DNA of 64,000 bases, taken from contig BDGG01000001.1 of the NCBI GenBank assembly GCA_001949185.1, forward strand, positions 8,155,067-8,219,066, read 5' to 3'. Within the stretch, counting starts at the first letter, position 1, and each line of letters starts with the position of its first letter. This document shows positions 23,138 through 36,300 of this stretch, one piece after another. The position numbers were made by a program, and so were the translations under genes. The DNA is from Ramazzottius varieornatus. Taxonomy: Eukaryota > Tardigrada > Eutardigrada > Parachela > Ramazzottiidae. The notes under the pieces were generated by a model that saw only the letters and a program-made list of their open reading frames with translations, had not been told where the DNA came from and did no database searches.

Positions 23138-23614
23138 GACGATCACAAGCTTCGGATACATGGTCGTGGATTCTTTCGGACATGGAAGACCCTACGTCGC
23201 TCCATACTATTATTCACTCATTCAGGAGTGATATTGCTGGGTTCTGCCACAATCATGAAACTCAGGAAGTACAGTCATCATAATGCTTTTCGTGTCTAAT
23301 TTTTTCTGCAGATTTATTTCATCTCCAACCAAACAACTTTAAATGACTACGAGTATACAATGCGTTTCTCTCTAAGTATCAGCGTCGAGCTTTCAAAGTT
23401 CAAGGTTCAGCTTTTGCGAAAAGGGATGCAAAAAGAAGGTCGCGATACAGCGCACCTATTGAATGCATCGTATTTATCGTTGTCCGACTTAAAGACCACG
23501 GTTCTTCTGGTGAAGTATCGTTGCAGGAGATCACAGTCCATTTTGTCTAATTGATGCTCCCAAAACTTTAGTCCGCAACCGAGAATCTCGTTGAGCCAGG
23601 CCACCCGTTCCTTC

Positions 23615-24421
23615 CTACAAAAGCATGAGGTCAAGTACCATAGGTTCTGCAATATGTCCAAACAAACTATTCGGTTTTCTACTGCCGTACCGTGTCTTGA
23701 GCTTGGCGAGGAACTCTTCCGTCTTCCAGCGCTGGTCTGCCTCTTCGAAGTCCTCGGCCAGCTTTTCTTGCATCCACTGCACCTGTTGAGCATTGGATGG
23801 CCACAGCAAGTCTTGTTGCACCAAAGCTTCCACTAGCCAGCGAAGAGGATTGAACCTATACCCTCCCTTTCGAAACCCGCTTCTAATCTTGTCGGTATAA
23901 TTGACAACAGTACTCTCATTCAGAACCAACCGTCGGACCACGTAAGACTCCATGCCCAGAGGTTCCGGTAAGTTCCACAGAGTGAACGTGCAGTTGACGA
24001 ACTCGAATGTACCAATGGATTCTCCGATATATTCTATGGTCAGCAGATACCGCTGCTGACTCTTGTTGAACACCCCAGTAGTCGAACACGTGAATATCTC
24101 TTTCACAAAGACGAAACGATCGATCCGTCCTGCGCACGCCCGCACACTGCATCGGAGGGCGAAATTCGAGCGCGGTTCATCCGTTATGCCCAAAATGTTG
24201 TCAAAACGATAAGCCAGCTTGGCAGGCTCGAAGACGCAGCAAAGGATTGCGCCGAACGAAGGAACCGATAGGACGTTACACCACCAAGAAGCATTCAATC
24301 TCATTTGCTCGATCATTTTAACCGGAAATGGGGTCTTCGGAATGTGCACACTGTGGAGGGATTCGTTGATAAAACGACAGACACGCTGGAAGAACCGAGA
24401 TTGTTTCAGATCGTTCAACAT
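23615..24421 (-). CDS. Conserved-looking protein of unknown function
   Basis: A single open exon of 268 aa starting at ATG 24421 (MLNDLKQSRFFQRVCRF). The frame is also open a few codons further upstream. It has a high-quality composition: aromatic and Cys-rich N-terminal half (SWWCNVLSVPSFGAILCCVF) and a mixed alpha/beta-like middle (FVFVKEIF, YLLTIEYIGES, LWNLPEPLGMESYVVRRL). The C-terminus is charged and helical (QWMQEKLAEDFEEADQRW). No signal peptide is clear, and one weak hydrophobic stretch near residues 30-50 could be membrane-associated. I do not recognise the family. A short upstream ATG frame (24490, MAAPFDQQEEVLT) may be a first exon or uORF. It converges with HGD. Confidence 0.6.
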   Translation of the reverse strand: MLNDLKQSRFFQRVCRFINESLHSVHIPKTPFPVKMIEQMRLNASWWCNVLSVPSFGAILCCVFEPAKLAYRFDNILGITDEPRSNFALRCSVRACAGRIDRFVFVKEIFTCSTTGVFNKSQQRYLLTIEYIGESIGTFEFVNCTFTLWNLPEPLGMESYVVRRLVLNESTVVNYTDKIRSGFRKGGYRFNPLRWLVEALVQQDLLWPSNAQQVQWMQEKLAEDFEEADQRWKTEEFLAKLKTRYGSRKPNSLFGHIAEPMVLDLMLL

Positions 24422-25086
24422 CGTTCCCACATCTCCTGTACAGTAAACATGCTAGTCAGGACTTCCTCTTGTTGGTCGAACGGGGCCGCCATGTAGCTTC
24501 AGGATTTGGTTGATCGTGGGTTTGATGCGAGCCCTGCTAGCAGACCTGCAAACGGAAAACTCCGCACCAGCTGCTGTCCTGTCTCTCGCAGCTTTCTCTA
24601 CCGATTACAAGGATACCACTGAAGATTAACATCACTAGAAACTGTGAGAAGAGCACTGCGCTTCTGAATTTCTGCTGCAATGGAATTATGATTTTTTACA
24701 AACAACCGGAAGTCAGTCCAAGCACCCTTCGGCACGCCATTACCGCCATCGCCATGGCAGGCGACAGGGTAATATTAACAAATGCTCTTCACGCATTCAG
24801 AGTTCAGATGCAGTCGTCTGGAAGTTCAGTTCAGAAATTCTTCAGCGTTCCAAATTCATTCCCAGGATACCTGCACCGCTTCTTTTGGACCATTGATCCC
24901 ACTTGGAACACCGGAAGTAAAAACCTGGGCGTCAGCTCGTCTCAGATGGCGGATCCTATGGATGCCAGCACTTCGAAAGCTCCAGAAAAGTAAGTCGGCC
25001 AACCGCACGTTCAAATGGCTGGAATCAAATAAATTCTCGAGACGTTTAGGCTCCTGTTCAGGGTTCCACTGATCAAGAAAGAAAAG

Positions 25087-26719
25087 ATGACGGAGGAGGA
25101 GCATTCGGAAGAAATCGAAAAGGCGATATGGCGAATGCATCGACGAGGCGACGACGTCAAAAGAATAATGGCCAACCTGAAATTCTGCGAGTTGATTGTC
25201 TCCAGAAAATACATCAACATGGCCATCAAACGAGTGACGGTTCAAATGAAAGATTACATGCAGACCGATTCTCCTCCCGCTGTGGAAGAACTGGATGAAG
25301 GCATGGACGATTCACCGAAAACAATTGATGCAGAAATGACCGAGCACACCTCGAAGATCGAAAACGGGATCGATGAAGAGAAAGAAACCCAACTGGAAGT
25401 GGAGGACGAATCTATAGGAGATGCGCCTGCTGAGAGAGACGAGGAGGAACCTAAGAAGTCTCGAAGGATAAAGACGACAAATGAGCTGGTTGAGAAGCTC
25501 CAAGAGGACTTTCGGTTGTACCCTGACACCAAAGTAAAAATCCGAGCTGCAAAGTTTGGTATCGCCGTGGGGACACTGTGTCAAATCAAGCATAACATCC
25601 TCAAGATGCCGAAAGAGTCGGGCAGGACGTGGAAGTCGACACCACAGATGGTCGAAGGAATAGCTTGCCACATGCGAGACTTCCCGGAAATGAAGGTGAA
25701 GGATAGAGCGAAGAAGTTCGGGATCAGTGTGGGGACGTTGTGTCGCATCATGCACGATATCCTGGAGCTGCCTAAAAGATCGGTCACGCGAACCACACCT
25801 CGTGGTGGAGGAAAGGTGACGGGGCCCGAAGTTCCTCGGACAGTGGCACCTCCTTCCACTCTGAAGGTCACTGTGGTGAAAGAAAGAAAAGAAACAGTGG
25901 ACACCTCATCGCAGAAAAGCAGGTACTGTAGGACAATTGGACGTCGGTAAGTGATAAAATTGATTTTACCCAGATTGCCCTTTCGAGTGGCGTACGTTTC
26001 CCCCGTTATCGTCTAGACGCGTGCACCACTTAAAAAAGCGATCTTGCCAAGTCTGTGTTTTATTTTCTCAAGTGACGCACGGCACAATGCTATTGGTCGA
26101 AAGCGCGCGCCACTTAAAAAAACGATCTTGTTCGGTTTGATTGTTTTCTCAAGTGGCGCATGTTCTCATTGTTATTGATAGAGAGTCTGCACCGCTTGGG
26201 AAAACGATATGGTTGTGTTCAATAACCCAGTTTTCGTCTGGAATGATCGCCCCGGTGGTAATTTGGGCTGTATGTCAAGTGTTCGCATGTTGATACCACC
26301 GTAACGAGGGCGCATTTTGAGCGCGAGAGTTTCAGCGGGAGTGCCAAACTCATTTTTCCTGGTTGATTTGCAGGAAGCGCAAGAAGAGCGAGCCGGCGAA
26401 GAAGCCTGCACTTCTCGCCCCGGCTCGGTCACCCACGAAGAGCATCACTCAAATGTGTCAACTGCAGCTGAACGGCGAGGGAACCAGTCAGATGTTTGTC
26501 CTGACCTTCGACGCGGAAACAGCCGCGCAACTGTCGAACGAGGGCAGTGTGGGTTTGCAGATCCCCGGCAACGACGATATCGTTTGGGTGGTTAACTCGC
26601 CTTCCGCCATGAACCAGGGTAGTGAGGGCACAGTCGAGAATGTTCCTGAGACGGAACGTGAAGAAAGTCCTGTCAGAATAAGTGTGGAAGACCAGTGCTT
26701 CATCATCCCGTCACGTTGA
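25087..26719 (+). CDS. Nuclear-type protein with tandem helix-turn-helix repeats
   Basis: Two exons (25087-25922, 26374-26719) join in phase to 393 aa. Residues about 131-175 and 186-230 are two related copies of one module, each with the pattern FxxxPxxKVKxRAxKFGIxVGTLCxIxHxIL. This reads as a helix-turn-helix of the transposase/homeodomain-like type. The region between residues 60 and 125 is acidic, followed by KKSRRIK. The C-terminal exon starts KRKKSEPAKKP (likely nuclear localisation) and holds a compact segment (MFVLTFDAETAAQL...GNDDIVWVV). DNA binding in the nucleus is inferred. I do not know a named family. An upstream exon (near 24946-24992, MADPMDASTSKAPEK) may belong to it but does not join in frame by the obvious splice. 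Confidence 0.72.
25975..26215. repeat. Hairpin repeat array in HTH-gene intron, three units
   Basis: Three consecutive units, each with a GTGGCG(T/C)AC left arm and a (T/C)GC(A/G)CCACTTAAAAAA-type right arm, separated by CGATCTTG...AGT linkers. The array occupies most of the 451-bp intron. Confidence 0.85.
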
Positions 26720-26936
26720 TCATTACTGATGGTTCTTTCACGTCTACATCTTTGCTCTTGTTTTCCGTCGTAGATAGTTCCGTCAGTAAGCCGTATATTA
26801 ATGTAGTTCTTAATTTTTCCCGGCAACTAGATTACACAGTATTGGGCGATATGGTCGACTGACCGGAAGTAGAGTTACCCAGGCAGGAACGCTCCCGGAA
26901 GTCCGCGGATATAAACGATGTAGTGGTGCCAGATAA

Positions 26937-26942
26937 ATAAAA
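26937..26942 (+). promoter_or_regulatory. Probable polyadenylation signal of the HTH gene
   Basis: AATAAA about 220 bp after the stop at 26719, on the coding strand, with no competing signal nearer. Confidence 0.4.
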
Positions 26943-27233
26943 CAGAATTTCGAAAAGAAATCGTGATATTAAAGAGTGGGAAGGAGGTATTTGAAAAATC
27001 ATGCCAATCATACACTTCTCGAAGGAAACATCTAGCGAATACAATGGACACCAGAAGTAGATGGAAAAGGTGTGAAAGGCCCGGAAACAGGATCTTGTAA
27101 AAGCGGATAAACGAGCAAACTAAGCAGCGGACTTACAAATTTTCAACGTATCGAATGTCGAAAAAAGATAGTAAAAAATTAATATGCACAGAGAAAGAAT
27201 ATCCGAATTCATCTGACCAAAATAGGAAAGAGC

Positions 27234-28421
<1,188 letters not shown>

Positions 28422-28814
28422 CTTTTGCTCGTAATCCCTTCAACAAGATGAGAACCCAGCTGACCCACATGAAAAATAATACGGCATCAATCTACTCACA
28501 GTTTTTATGGTCCGATCACTGAAGAAGAGGTGATGTTTGCGATCTAATTCCTGTTCAGCAGAGGACAACAATCTTTCCCAAGATCCAGTCCGCTGCGATG
28601 CGAGGATCCGATGGTGACAGGAGATTTCGTGGAAGATGTCCGAGGTCGGAGGAAGGATGCTGTCTCTTCGGACTTTACAGAAATCAAGAGGCAATTGGCT
28701 GCTGTAAAGACAACAAATCAATAACCTCAACTGGAGTAGCAATCAACCGTAGGACACTGTGGTGAGTTGGCCAAAGCACAGTGAAACCAGCGATCGACGG
28801 CGATAGCGCTGGTA
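28422..28814. other. Rab6 upstream region, no gene seen
   Basis: This is presumed promoter and 5' UTR of Rab6 on the minus strand. No open frame with recognisable content and no clear core-promoter motif. Confidence 0.4.
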
Positions 28815-30028
28815 AAGATACGTTAAAATTCGATACTAGTTCTGGCAACGATACGGTATACCGATATCGTATCGAAATATATCCAATCCTTGTGATAAAA
28901 TATGCGGCAGGTATCGTATCGAAAATATCGATATGAAGCTCATATCGAATAACGCACTAGATATTCGGCGATATCGTATCGCGCCATACCGATATATTAT
29001 CAATATATCGGTATTTTGCTGAATGGCAAACTCACCAGCGATATATCGTTTACGGAAGACCATGGTTGACTTCAAAGACTTGATTTTGGCCATGGTGTAC
29101 CGAGCACACTCCGCCCATTCGGTTCTGGTACTAGTTCTGTCCAGGTTTCCATGTGTTTGAAGTCTTGGTATGATCATATCCTTGCTGCATCCGACGCTTT
29201 CAATCTTACTGATACTTTATGTGGAAATCGTCTTCTTGAGTTTTTGGGCTTGAACAAGTAGAATTCCGGAAAACCAAAATTCCAGAAATATCGATATATC
29301 GCTGCGATATAATAATATCTATCGAAAATACGGTAACGGAAAAATATCGTATCGAAATGTTGATATCGAATGAATATCGAAGACCGCGATAAAATATCCG
29401 CCGATATTGTATCGAGAAATATCGATCGAANNNNNNNNNNNNNNNNNNNNNNNNNNNNNNNNNNNNNNNNNNNNNNNNNNTTCGATACATATCGGCGGAT
29501 ATTTTATCGCGGTCTTCGATATTCATTCGATATCAACATTTCGATACGATGTTTCCGACACCGTATTTCGGATATATCGCATCATATCGCAGCGATATAT
29601 CGATATTTCTGGAATTTTAGTTTTTCGGAATTCCACTGGTCCAAGCCCCAAAAACTCAAGAATCTGATTTCCACATTAAGTATTAGTAAGATCGAGAGCG
29701 TCGGATGCAGCAAAGGCATGACTATAACCAGGACTTCAAACGCATGGAAACCTGGACAGAACTAGTACCAGAACCGAATGGGCGGCGTTTGCTCGGTACA
29801 CCATGGCCAAGATCAAGTCTCTGAAATCAACCATGGTCTTCCGTAAACGAGATATCACTGGCGAGTTTGCCATTCAGCAAAATACCGATATATCGAATAT
29901 ATATCGATATGCTGCGATACGATATCGCCGAATATTTTGATGCATTATTCGATACGAGTTTCATATCGATATATTTCGATACGATATCGGTAATTCGCTA
30001 TACCGTATCGTTGCCAGCACTAGACGGC
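28815..30028. repeat. Large AT-rich inverted repeat around an assembly gap
   Basis: About 28815-29430 and 29481-30028 are inverted copies of each other. Both carry the outer sequence CTGGCAACGATACGGTAT, long runs of ATATCGATAT-type words, and a roughly 200-bp non-repetitive block (for example TCCGTAAACGAGATAT on the right arm). The centre is 50 N. The two arms look like the ends or halves of one large palindromic element, possibly hAT-like from the CTGGCAACG terminus, but I find no 8-bp duplication. Open frames crossing the Ns are not real genes. Confidence 0.8.
29431..29480. other. Assembly gap (50 N)
   Basis: Fifty undetermined bases at the centre of an inverted repeat, where assemblies commonly break. 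The true gap length is probably unknown. Confidence 0.98.
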
Positions 30029-31552
30029 GACAATGGGTGATTTTGCGAGAGCTCGGCCTAAATGGCTGGCCTTCCAGCGGAGCTTTTGAATGAATCATAG
30101 ACCGCTTGAGTCATCGTAGAAAGCTGTTCAGGCATTCTAAAGCCCTAAAATTGGGAAAATTATAGCAAGCCTGAGCCTCTGGCGGAAAGATCAAAGGATG
30201 GGAACCAAGGTTCATTCACATCTGACGTAATAAAAAGCCAAAACCGGTTGCCACGTCCATTGACCAATAGACAGAAAAAACTGGACAATAAACCAGCTGC
30301 GATTGAGCGGCTTACCTCTTAATGCCAGTGGCTAGTATCGGTGGTCAAACATAGCAAAACCAGGAGCCGACGCTTAGTGCTCAACCTAGAAAGACCAATG
30401 ATCAACCACTAGTGGTTAATCTACCAAGATCAATGGTTAATCTACCAAGATCAATGGTCAACCACTAGTAGTCAACCAACCTACCCACTCACCCTGGCGA
30501 TTTTACCATTGCACGATCATCTACTTTCCTGCCTAGTTACCCAGCCGCGTTGTTGCCGATCGCGCAGCAGGCAGCACGAGTTACCTCATACCCTGTCGGT
30601 CCTACCATTGTCCGACCGGCAGGGTCCTGAGAGTGATCAATTCTTTGTTGATCAACTAGCTGTTTGCGCCAGTTGATTCGTACGAATTGGATCGATCAGA
30701 CACAAAGTCATGGTTGAGCAAAAACTAGAAAGATGGAAAAAACCAGAAAAAAAATCATCCTGAAAAAAGGATTGTGCTTTCTGGAGCTCGAGCTTCCTCT
30801 GATGAGTTTGCGATTCAGAGTCCCCTTGGGTATACGCAGCCTAATATCGCGATTTACGCAAATGTCGTTTACGAGCTACTACAATACAAGTTGCGATAGA
30901 AATCTATCATGACGCTTTTTGGAAATTACGGAACGCTTTTTGGAAATTACGAAGATCTTGATTGGTGGTCTAACTGCGAGAGCCGGGCTGTACTTGATGG
31001 TGTGAAGCCGATCTGTGTTTTCGATAATTCGCTGCGTAAATCACCCGTCGATTGCTGAGTGAAACCACTCAAACCAGGCCAGTGACTGTTTGGCACGCTA
31101 CTCGGTAAGACGACTAGTTGACCTGCAAAAATGATCGCAACTGGAATCGAATCCTGGATCTGCGCGCGAACCCCAGCTTCGTCGAGACTGGCTTGAATGG
31201 CAAAATTAATTCTGCTGACAAAAACGCTTCCCGTCCTTGATCTGGTCGGTCAGACTGAATGTTCGGCTTGCGCAGTGCGTTTCAATTCCATCGGCAGCGT
31301 CCTTCAATCTTCGAAGTTATCCACTTCCTTCAACCGTTCAACGCCATTTACAGATCATGAGTCGCAAGATTTTATAGTTCTTCTTTTACGATCATCGCGT
31401 TTCACAGCTGTTGTAGATCGAAGTAGACGAAGCTGTGCCGGGCTCTTTATGGACAGCTCGAGCTGAATCGACACGTGCGCCAAACGACGAGGTAAGTCAT
31501 TCAGCTCTGTTCCCGGTAATCCTACAAGATCTTGTTTTCACGTGATCTATAG
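30029..31552. other. No recognised gene; short tandem repeat at 30395-30480
   Basis: Between about 30395 and 30480 the phrase AATCTACCAAGATCAATGGT is repeated, with related copies around CAACCACTAGT. The frame 31197-31466 (+) has no motif. A possible untranslated first exon of RPAP2 ends with GT near 31491, since an intron with a good acceptor leads directly to the 31553 start. Confidence 0.5.
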
Positions 31553-32923
31553 ATGCTGTTGCATTTGAAGGATCTGGTCGAGTGCAACATGTCGGAGAAT
31601 GGTTCTGCTCAGGAGAAGTCGCAAAAGAGTGCGAAATCAACGCCGAAGCCTAAGCCGAAGGATCCACTTCTGGAGAAACGGTAATAAGGATTCCTCTGTT
31701 TTCCGCGACAGGCTTCAAGCGAACTATTTATGTATTCTCTCCAGGAAACAGGAACTGAAGCAGTGTGCTGATGAACGCGTGGCTGCCGAGAAGAGGGCTT
31801 ATCAGACAGTGCTGGCGCTAATCGAGAATCCCGTCTCGGAAGATGCTCTCCAACAAGCCGTAAGTCAATCAACCAAATCAGTCCATTCGTTTGCGAATGG
31901 CGCACCCTTGCAGTCTTACTGCTTGGAAGCATGCGCCACCTGAAGTGGAATTAATTTGGTTTGGTATGAGATTCGCTTTGTTTTTCTGCAGCTCGTTGAA
32001 TACCTTCTGCCTTGTTCTCACAGGCCAAATACATCGACCCAGGTCACTACAACGACGTGACTGAAGAACGAGCTTTAGAGAAGCTCTGTGGCTACCCGCT
32101 CTGCAGTAACAGCATCGTGGGCAGCAACTCGAAAAAAGTCACTTCTCCAGTCAGCCGCAACGCTCACTTCCGCATCGACTGCTTCTCAAACAAAGTGTAC
32201 GACGTAACGGAACGGAAGGTAAGAATTAGAACTTCGTTGTAAATTTAGCCTCCGTTCGACATTGCGCATGATTATTCTCTCAGCTCACTTCGAAAATGAT
32301 ATGAGAACAAACTTTCCATTGTATGAGGCAAATTCCAACCGGAGGCAAAATTGTTCAGTCGACTTTTCGTTTCCTTCTCTGATATTTCGAATCTTGTAGA
32401 AATACTGTAGCGGAAAATGCTACGGAGCTTCCATCTTCTACCAAAAGCAGCTTTCTACCACACCAGTCTGGCTGAGGAAAGGTGAAAAGCTCGACGAGGT
32501 CGAACTCATTCCTCTGGACAAAATTAGGTGAGAAAACTTTTTCAAGTACTGAGACTTAGGCAAACAGAGTAGACAAGTTCGTCTTTCTAAGTAGAGCGCT
32601 CTTCGGTCAGTAACACTGTAAACGTAGGCCTCTTGGGAAAACAAACAAACTCGGCAAGATCATTCCTCCAAGTGGCGCACGCTTCCAGCTAGTAGCTTCG
32701 GAGATATGCGTCACTTGGGAAACCAGACTTGCCGAGATTACCCACCTTACGTTTAGCTTCACTGGGGATATGCGAGAGGGGAAATACTTCAGGTTTGTTT
32801 TCCAGAGGAGTGCCCGGACTTCCAGTTAGCATAGACGACCCAGTGCAGACTGCCCTGCTGGACGAAGTCAAAGCGATGAAGTTGGGTGAGAGTGAAAGAG
32901 AAACTATCCATTCTGACAAGTGA
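31553..32923 (+). CDS. RPAP2: RPAP2/Rtr1-type RNA polymerase II CTD phosphatase
   Basis: The Rtr1/RPAP2 family dephosphorylates Ser5 of the RNA polymerase II C-terminal repeats and helps import the polymerase. Five exons (31553-31680, 31745-31859, 32024-32218, 32400-32527, 32806-32923) join in phase to 227 aa, far shorter than vertebrate RPAP2 and closer to yeast Rtr1. The zinc-binding core is visible: ERALEKLCGYPLCSN, HFRIDCFSNKVYDVTERK, then KYCSGKCYGASIFYQKQL. The start may be 31553 or the in-frame ATG at 31589 (MSENGSAQEKSQ). The catalytic chemistry of this family is debated; family assignment itself is firm. Confidence 0.9.
31884..31943. repeat. Hairpin repeat in RPAP2 intron 2
   Basis: One short unit: GAATGGCGCACCCTTGCAG and its partner AAGCATGCGCCACCT. 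Confidence 0.7.
32563..32742. repeat. Hairpin repeat in RPAP2 intron 4, two units
   Basis: A diverged unit (AAGTAGAGCGCTC ... CCTCTTGGGAAAA) is followed by a better one (AAGTGGCGCACGCTTCC ... ATGCGTCACTTGGGAAA) with ACTCGGCAAGATC / GACTTGCCGAG outer arms. Confidence 0.75.
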
Positions 32924-33348
32924 TGTATGGATTGCCTTCCCACATGTGCCGATGTTTAGATCCTTGCAAATTACTCTTTACTGACCTGACAGCCTAGTAC
33001 GGTCTTCCTTCTCGGTTTGCTGAAACTTTTACGAATTGTGCTTTCATTAGTCGTGATGGGCAGTAGGCTGGTCGTGATAAGTCCATTCTGGACATCCTGT
33101 TTCATTTCCAATGTGATTTCAAAGATCCTTTTGTACAGCATTCTTTTGTACTTCCTCAATGGTTTTTCTTTTTCATTGCGTCATGCAATTTGTGGTGTAT
33201 ATAAAACAGCAGAAAAGTCGCTTCGCGTTCGCTCATTCGCGTTTCTATTCTCTTCGACACTCGGAAGAATCTCTTGGCTGGATTCTGAACGAACCTACCT
33301 GGTTACAACTTTCAAGAGCCGCTGGTCGGTTTCTTACGGATTTTCAGC
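32924..33348. promoter_or_regulatory. RPAP2 3' end and ZP gene 1 upstream region
   Basis: Short intergenic stretch between two genes on the + strand. Around 33197 TATATAAAA occurs about 150 bp before the ZP start, in a position that could be a TATA box. No gene seen. Confidence 0.4.
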
Positions 33349-36300
33349 ATGGCCAATTTCAAATCTGCTGTACTCAGTATCGCTGTAAGTATTTTTTCCG
33401 ATGTGGATGGCCAGACGGACAAAATTTCTCGCGTCTTTCGTCTACCGGCAAACATTGAACCGTGCATATTTTGCTGTGATGAAGTATGCAGGTGCGCGAC
33501 GGACGGACGGACGGACGAACGAAATGTCTGTCTTCTGGTTTTTCTCTCATTACCTTTCGCTGGTCAGCAGAGGCACCTTTCGGTTACCTTTTTTGTTCTC
33601 TTTCAGATATGCTTATTGTTAAGGGTGGAAGCACGAACGGAAGTCGAGATGCGGGACACTAACCACACAACACCAGTGATCGAGGGTCGCCAGTTCGGCG
33701 GGCCTGTGGGAACGCCCTTCATCAGCTACGGTCTCGGCTCGGGCAACGGTATTCCCATCCAGCAGAGCGGCAACCACCTGAACCCCTGGACAGCCGTTAC
33801 CTTCCCACCCACCTTGGATCAACCCAGGCCGATGGCTCCTCAAGCAGAGACACCGGTACCGGTCCGTCAGGACTCGATCGTGCCGACCAAGAACCACTAC
33901 AAACTGGCCGTCAGTTGCGGAAATGACTTCATGACGGTCAAGATGGACTTTGAACGACCTTTCTATGGGATCGTTTACAGCAAAGGTACGCTTGGACCAG
34001 TTTTGGAGACTATTTCCGCCAATGCCGGATACTCGCGCACTGCTACGGTGAAAAAGCCGTGCAATTTGCGCATGTTGACATGGGTGGTTCACGGTTCAGT
34101 TTTCGTTTGCAGGGTTCTTCAACAAGCCACAGTGCATTTACGTTCGAGGCGACAAGTCTTCCGCATCGTTCAACTTCACGATCAACTACAACACTTGCGG
34201 ATCGTACAACAGGAAGGCTCAAGCTCCGCTCTTTCCATCCTATATCACGACCAGCTCGACGACCACGATGCCATCGACCACGGCTTCGACGCTTCGGTGG
34301 ACCGACAGTACTACGCCTTTCTCCATCGTCCGCCAGCTCGTGCCCAGCCCCATTCCGCTGCAGCCTTCTTCCGCTCAAGGTTCCTACGACCCAAACTTGT
34401 ACTACGGACCACAAGCCGCCACTTCGCCGCCTGTTGAACCTCAACAGCAACCACAATCTTCCTCGTTCAACCAACAACCCGTCGCGGTAATTGTTTTCTT
34501 TTTCATTGGTGCGACTCAGAAAAAATTTTAAATTTCCCGAAATCAAGTTCGAATTCGGTGATAGAAAACTGAAATATTTTCTGTTGTAGCAGCAGCAGCA
34601 GCAGCTACAACCAACTTCTGCCTTCCAGGCTCCCCAACCGCACCAACTATTCTCACCAGTCCAGCAACAACAGCAATTCCAACCAGTGCAGCAGCAGTTT
34701 CAGCCGCTTCAACAACAGCTTCAGCCTCTGTACAACATCCCGCACTATCAGCTACCGACAGGTTTGTTGAACTACGCAGCTCCACTGCAGCAGAATGCAT
34801 ACGGACTGAACGGACTTGGTCTCGCATTCCCAGTTCAACAGACGCACATGTACCCGCTGAACCCCTATGGTAGTGCGGGAAGTCTGGGAGGCTTCTTGCC
34901 GACCAGTTATGGAGGGCCGATGGCACGTCCCATGGCTCGTTCCATGGACGATGACGAGGCGGCTCCAACAATCGACATGCAGTGGGTGGAGAACACCATC
35001 ATCATTCAACAGGACGAGAATGTCCAGGATGCACTGGACGATGCCAAGTCCTTGCAGTGTGAATGGAAAGAACGGTCAGTGAAATCTCAAGAAATAGTCA
35101 ACTTTCACGAACTTGGATATGCACCCAAAACAAGATTCAGAATTCGGTTATGATGAGGCAAACCTCGCGATGGAATGCCATATTTCTATAAACTGGAAAA
35201 TCCGGGACGATCAAGGAGCACCTTGGAAAAAGAACTCGACCATAAGTTTTTCCCAAGTGGCGCTCGAATTCGAAGATATTGGCTGAAGGCTTGCGCTACT
35301 TGGGAAAGCAGTCTGGTCGAGTCTGCTTGCCGAGCTCTCAAATCGCCCGAATTACGTTTCTAAACTCCTCAGTGTCACATTATCGCTGTTACATTATTTT
35401 GAACATATTGCAGGTATAACCAGAAGATCGTCACGGAAGGTTACAAAGTCGAACTCGCCGATGTGGTACGCGCTTCCTTCCCAGGTGATAATGTCGGGGC
35501 CTACATGCAGATCAAGACGGGTCTCTCGCCCTTGTCTCCTGACACCAAAGATGTGGTCAAGATAGGCAGTCCCCTCACGCTCGTCGTCGGCTTGACCAAC
35601 TCCACCGGCAACTTTGACCTGCTCGTCCACAGCTGTACGGCCACCGGTAGTGGGGCGTCACCAAGCATCCAGCTGGTCGACGAGAAGGGTTGTGTCACCC
35701 GCGACAAGTACTTCGGTCCCTTCATGCCCTTCCGTTCGGTCTCGTCGCCTTTTGGCAAGAATCGGGTCGTCTATGCCTTCTTCCAAGCCTTCAAATTCCC
35801 CGATAGTACCGAGGTTTGTGAGCCCTGATCTATTTTCAATATTTGGCGGCTTCTCTGCGTACCTGCATACAGGGTCACGTAACGATTTCGGGGGTTCCTG
35901 TGTGCAGGTTGTTGACAGTCGAGCAAAGTTGGCTTTATCTGTTGGCTACTCCTTTATTGATCCCATGTTGTTTCCACAGGTGAATCTGGAATGTTCGGTG
36001 ACGATCTGCAGGAACAGTTGTCCAGCGCAGTGTGCAGGAAGGTACAACAAGGGTGGGGAGGATTTGCTGAATAATCCTAGCGTCAAAGTGACGGCCAGCC
36101 CGCTGCAGACCTTCCAGAAGAGACCTCTGACAAGACCATTCAATGTCAACAGCACGCTGAGCCAGGGTAGGATCATTGAAGCCCTAGAACGCCGACTGTC
36201 CTCCGTCAACGGACCGCAGGAAATCAGCGTGGACAAGGCGCCGAGCAACCCGCGTTTCCTGATGTTGAGAGAAGTAGGTCCTATAGCACGAAATCACTTC

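Noticed and set aside
29206-29765. Open frames crossing the run of N
   Set aside because: The frames exist only because unknown bases cannot contain stops. The flanking sequence is simple ATATCGATAT repeat.
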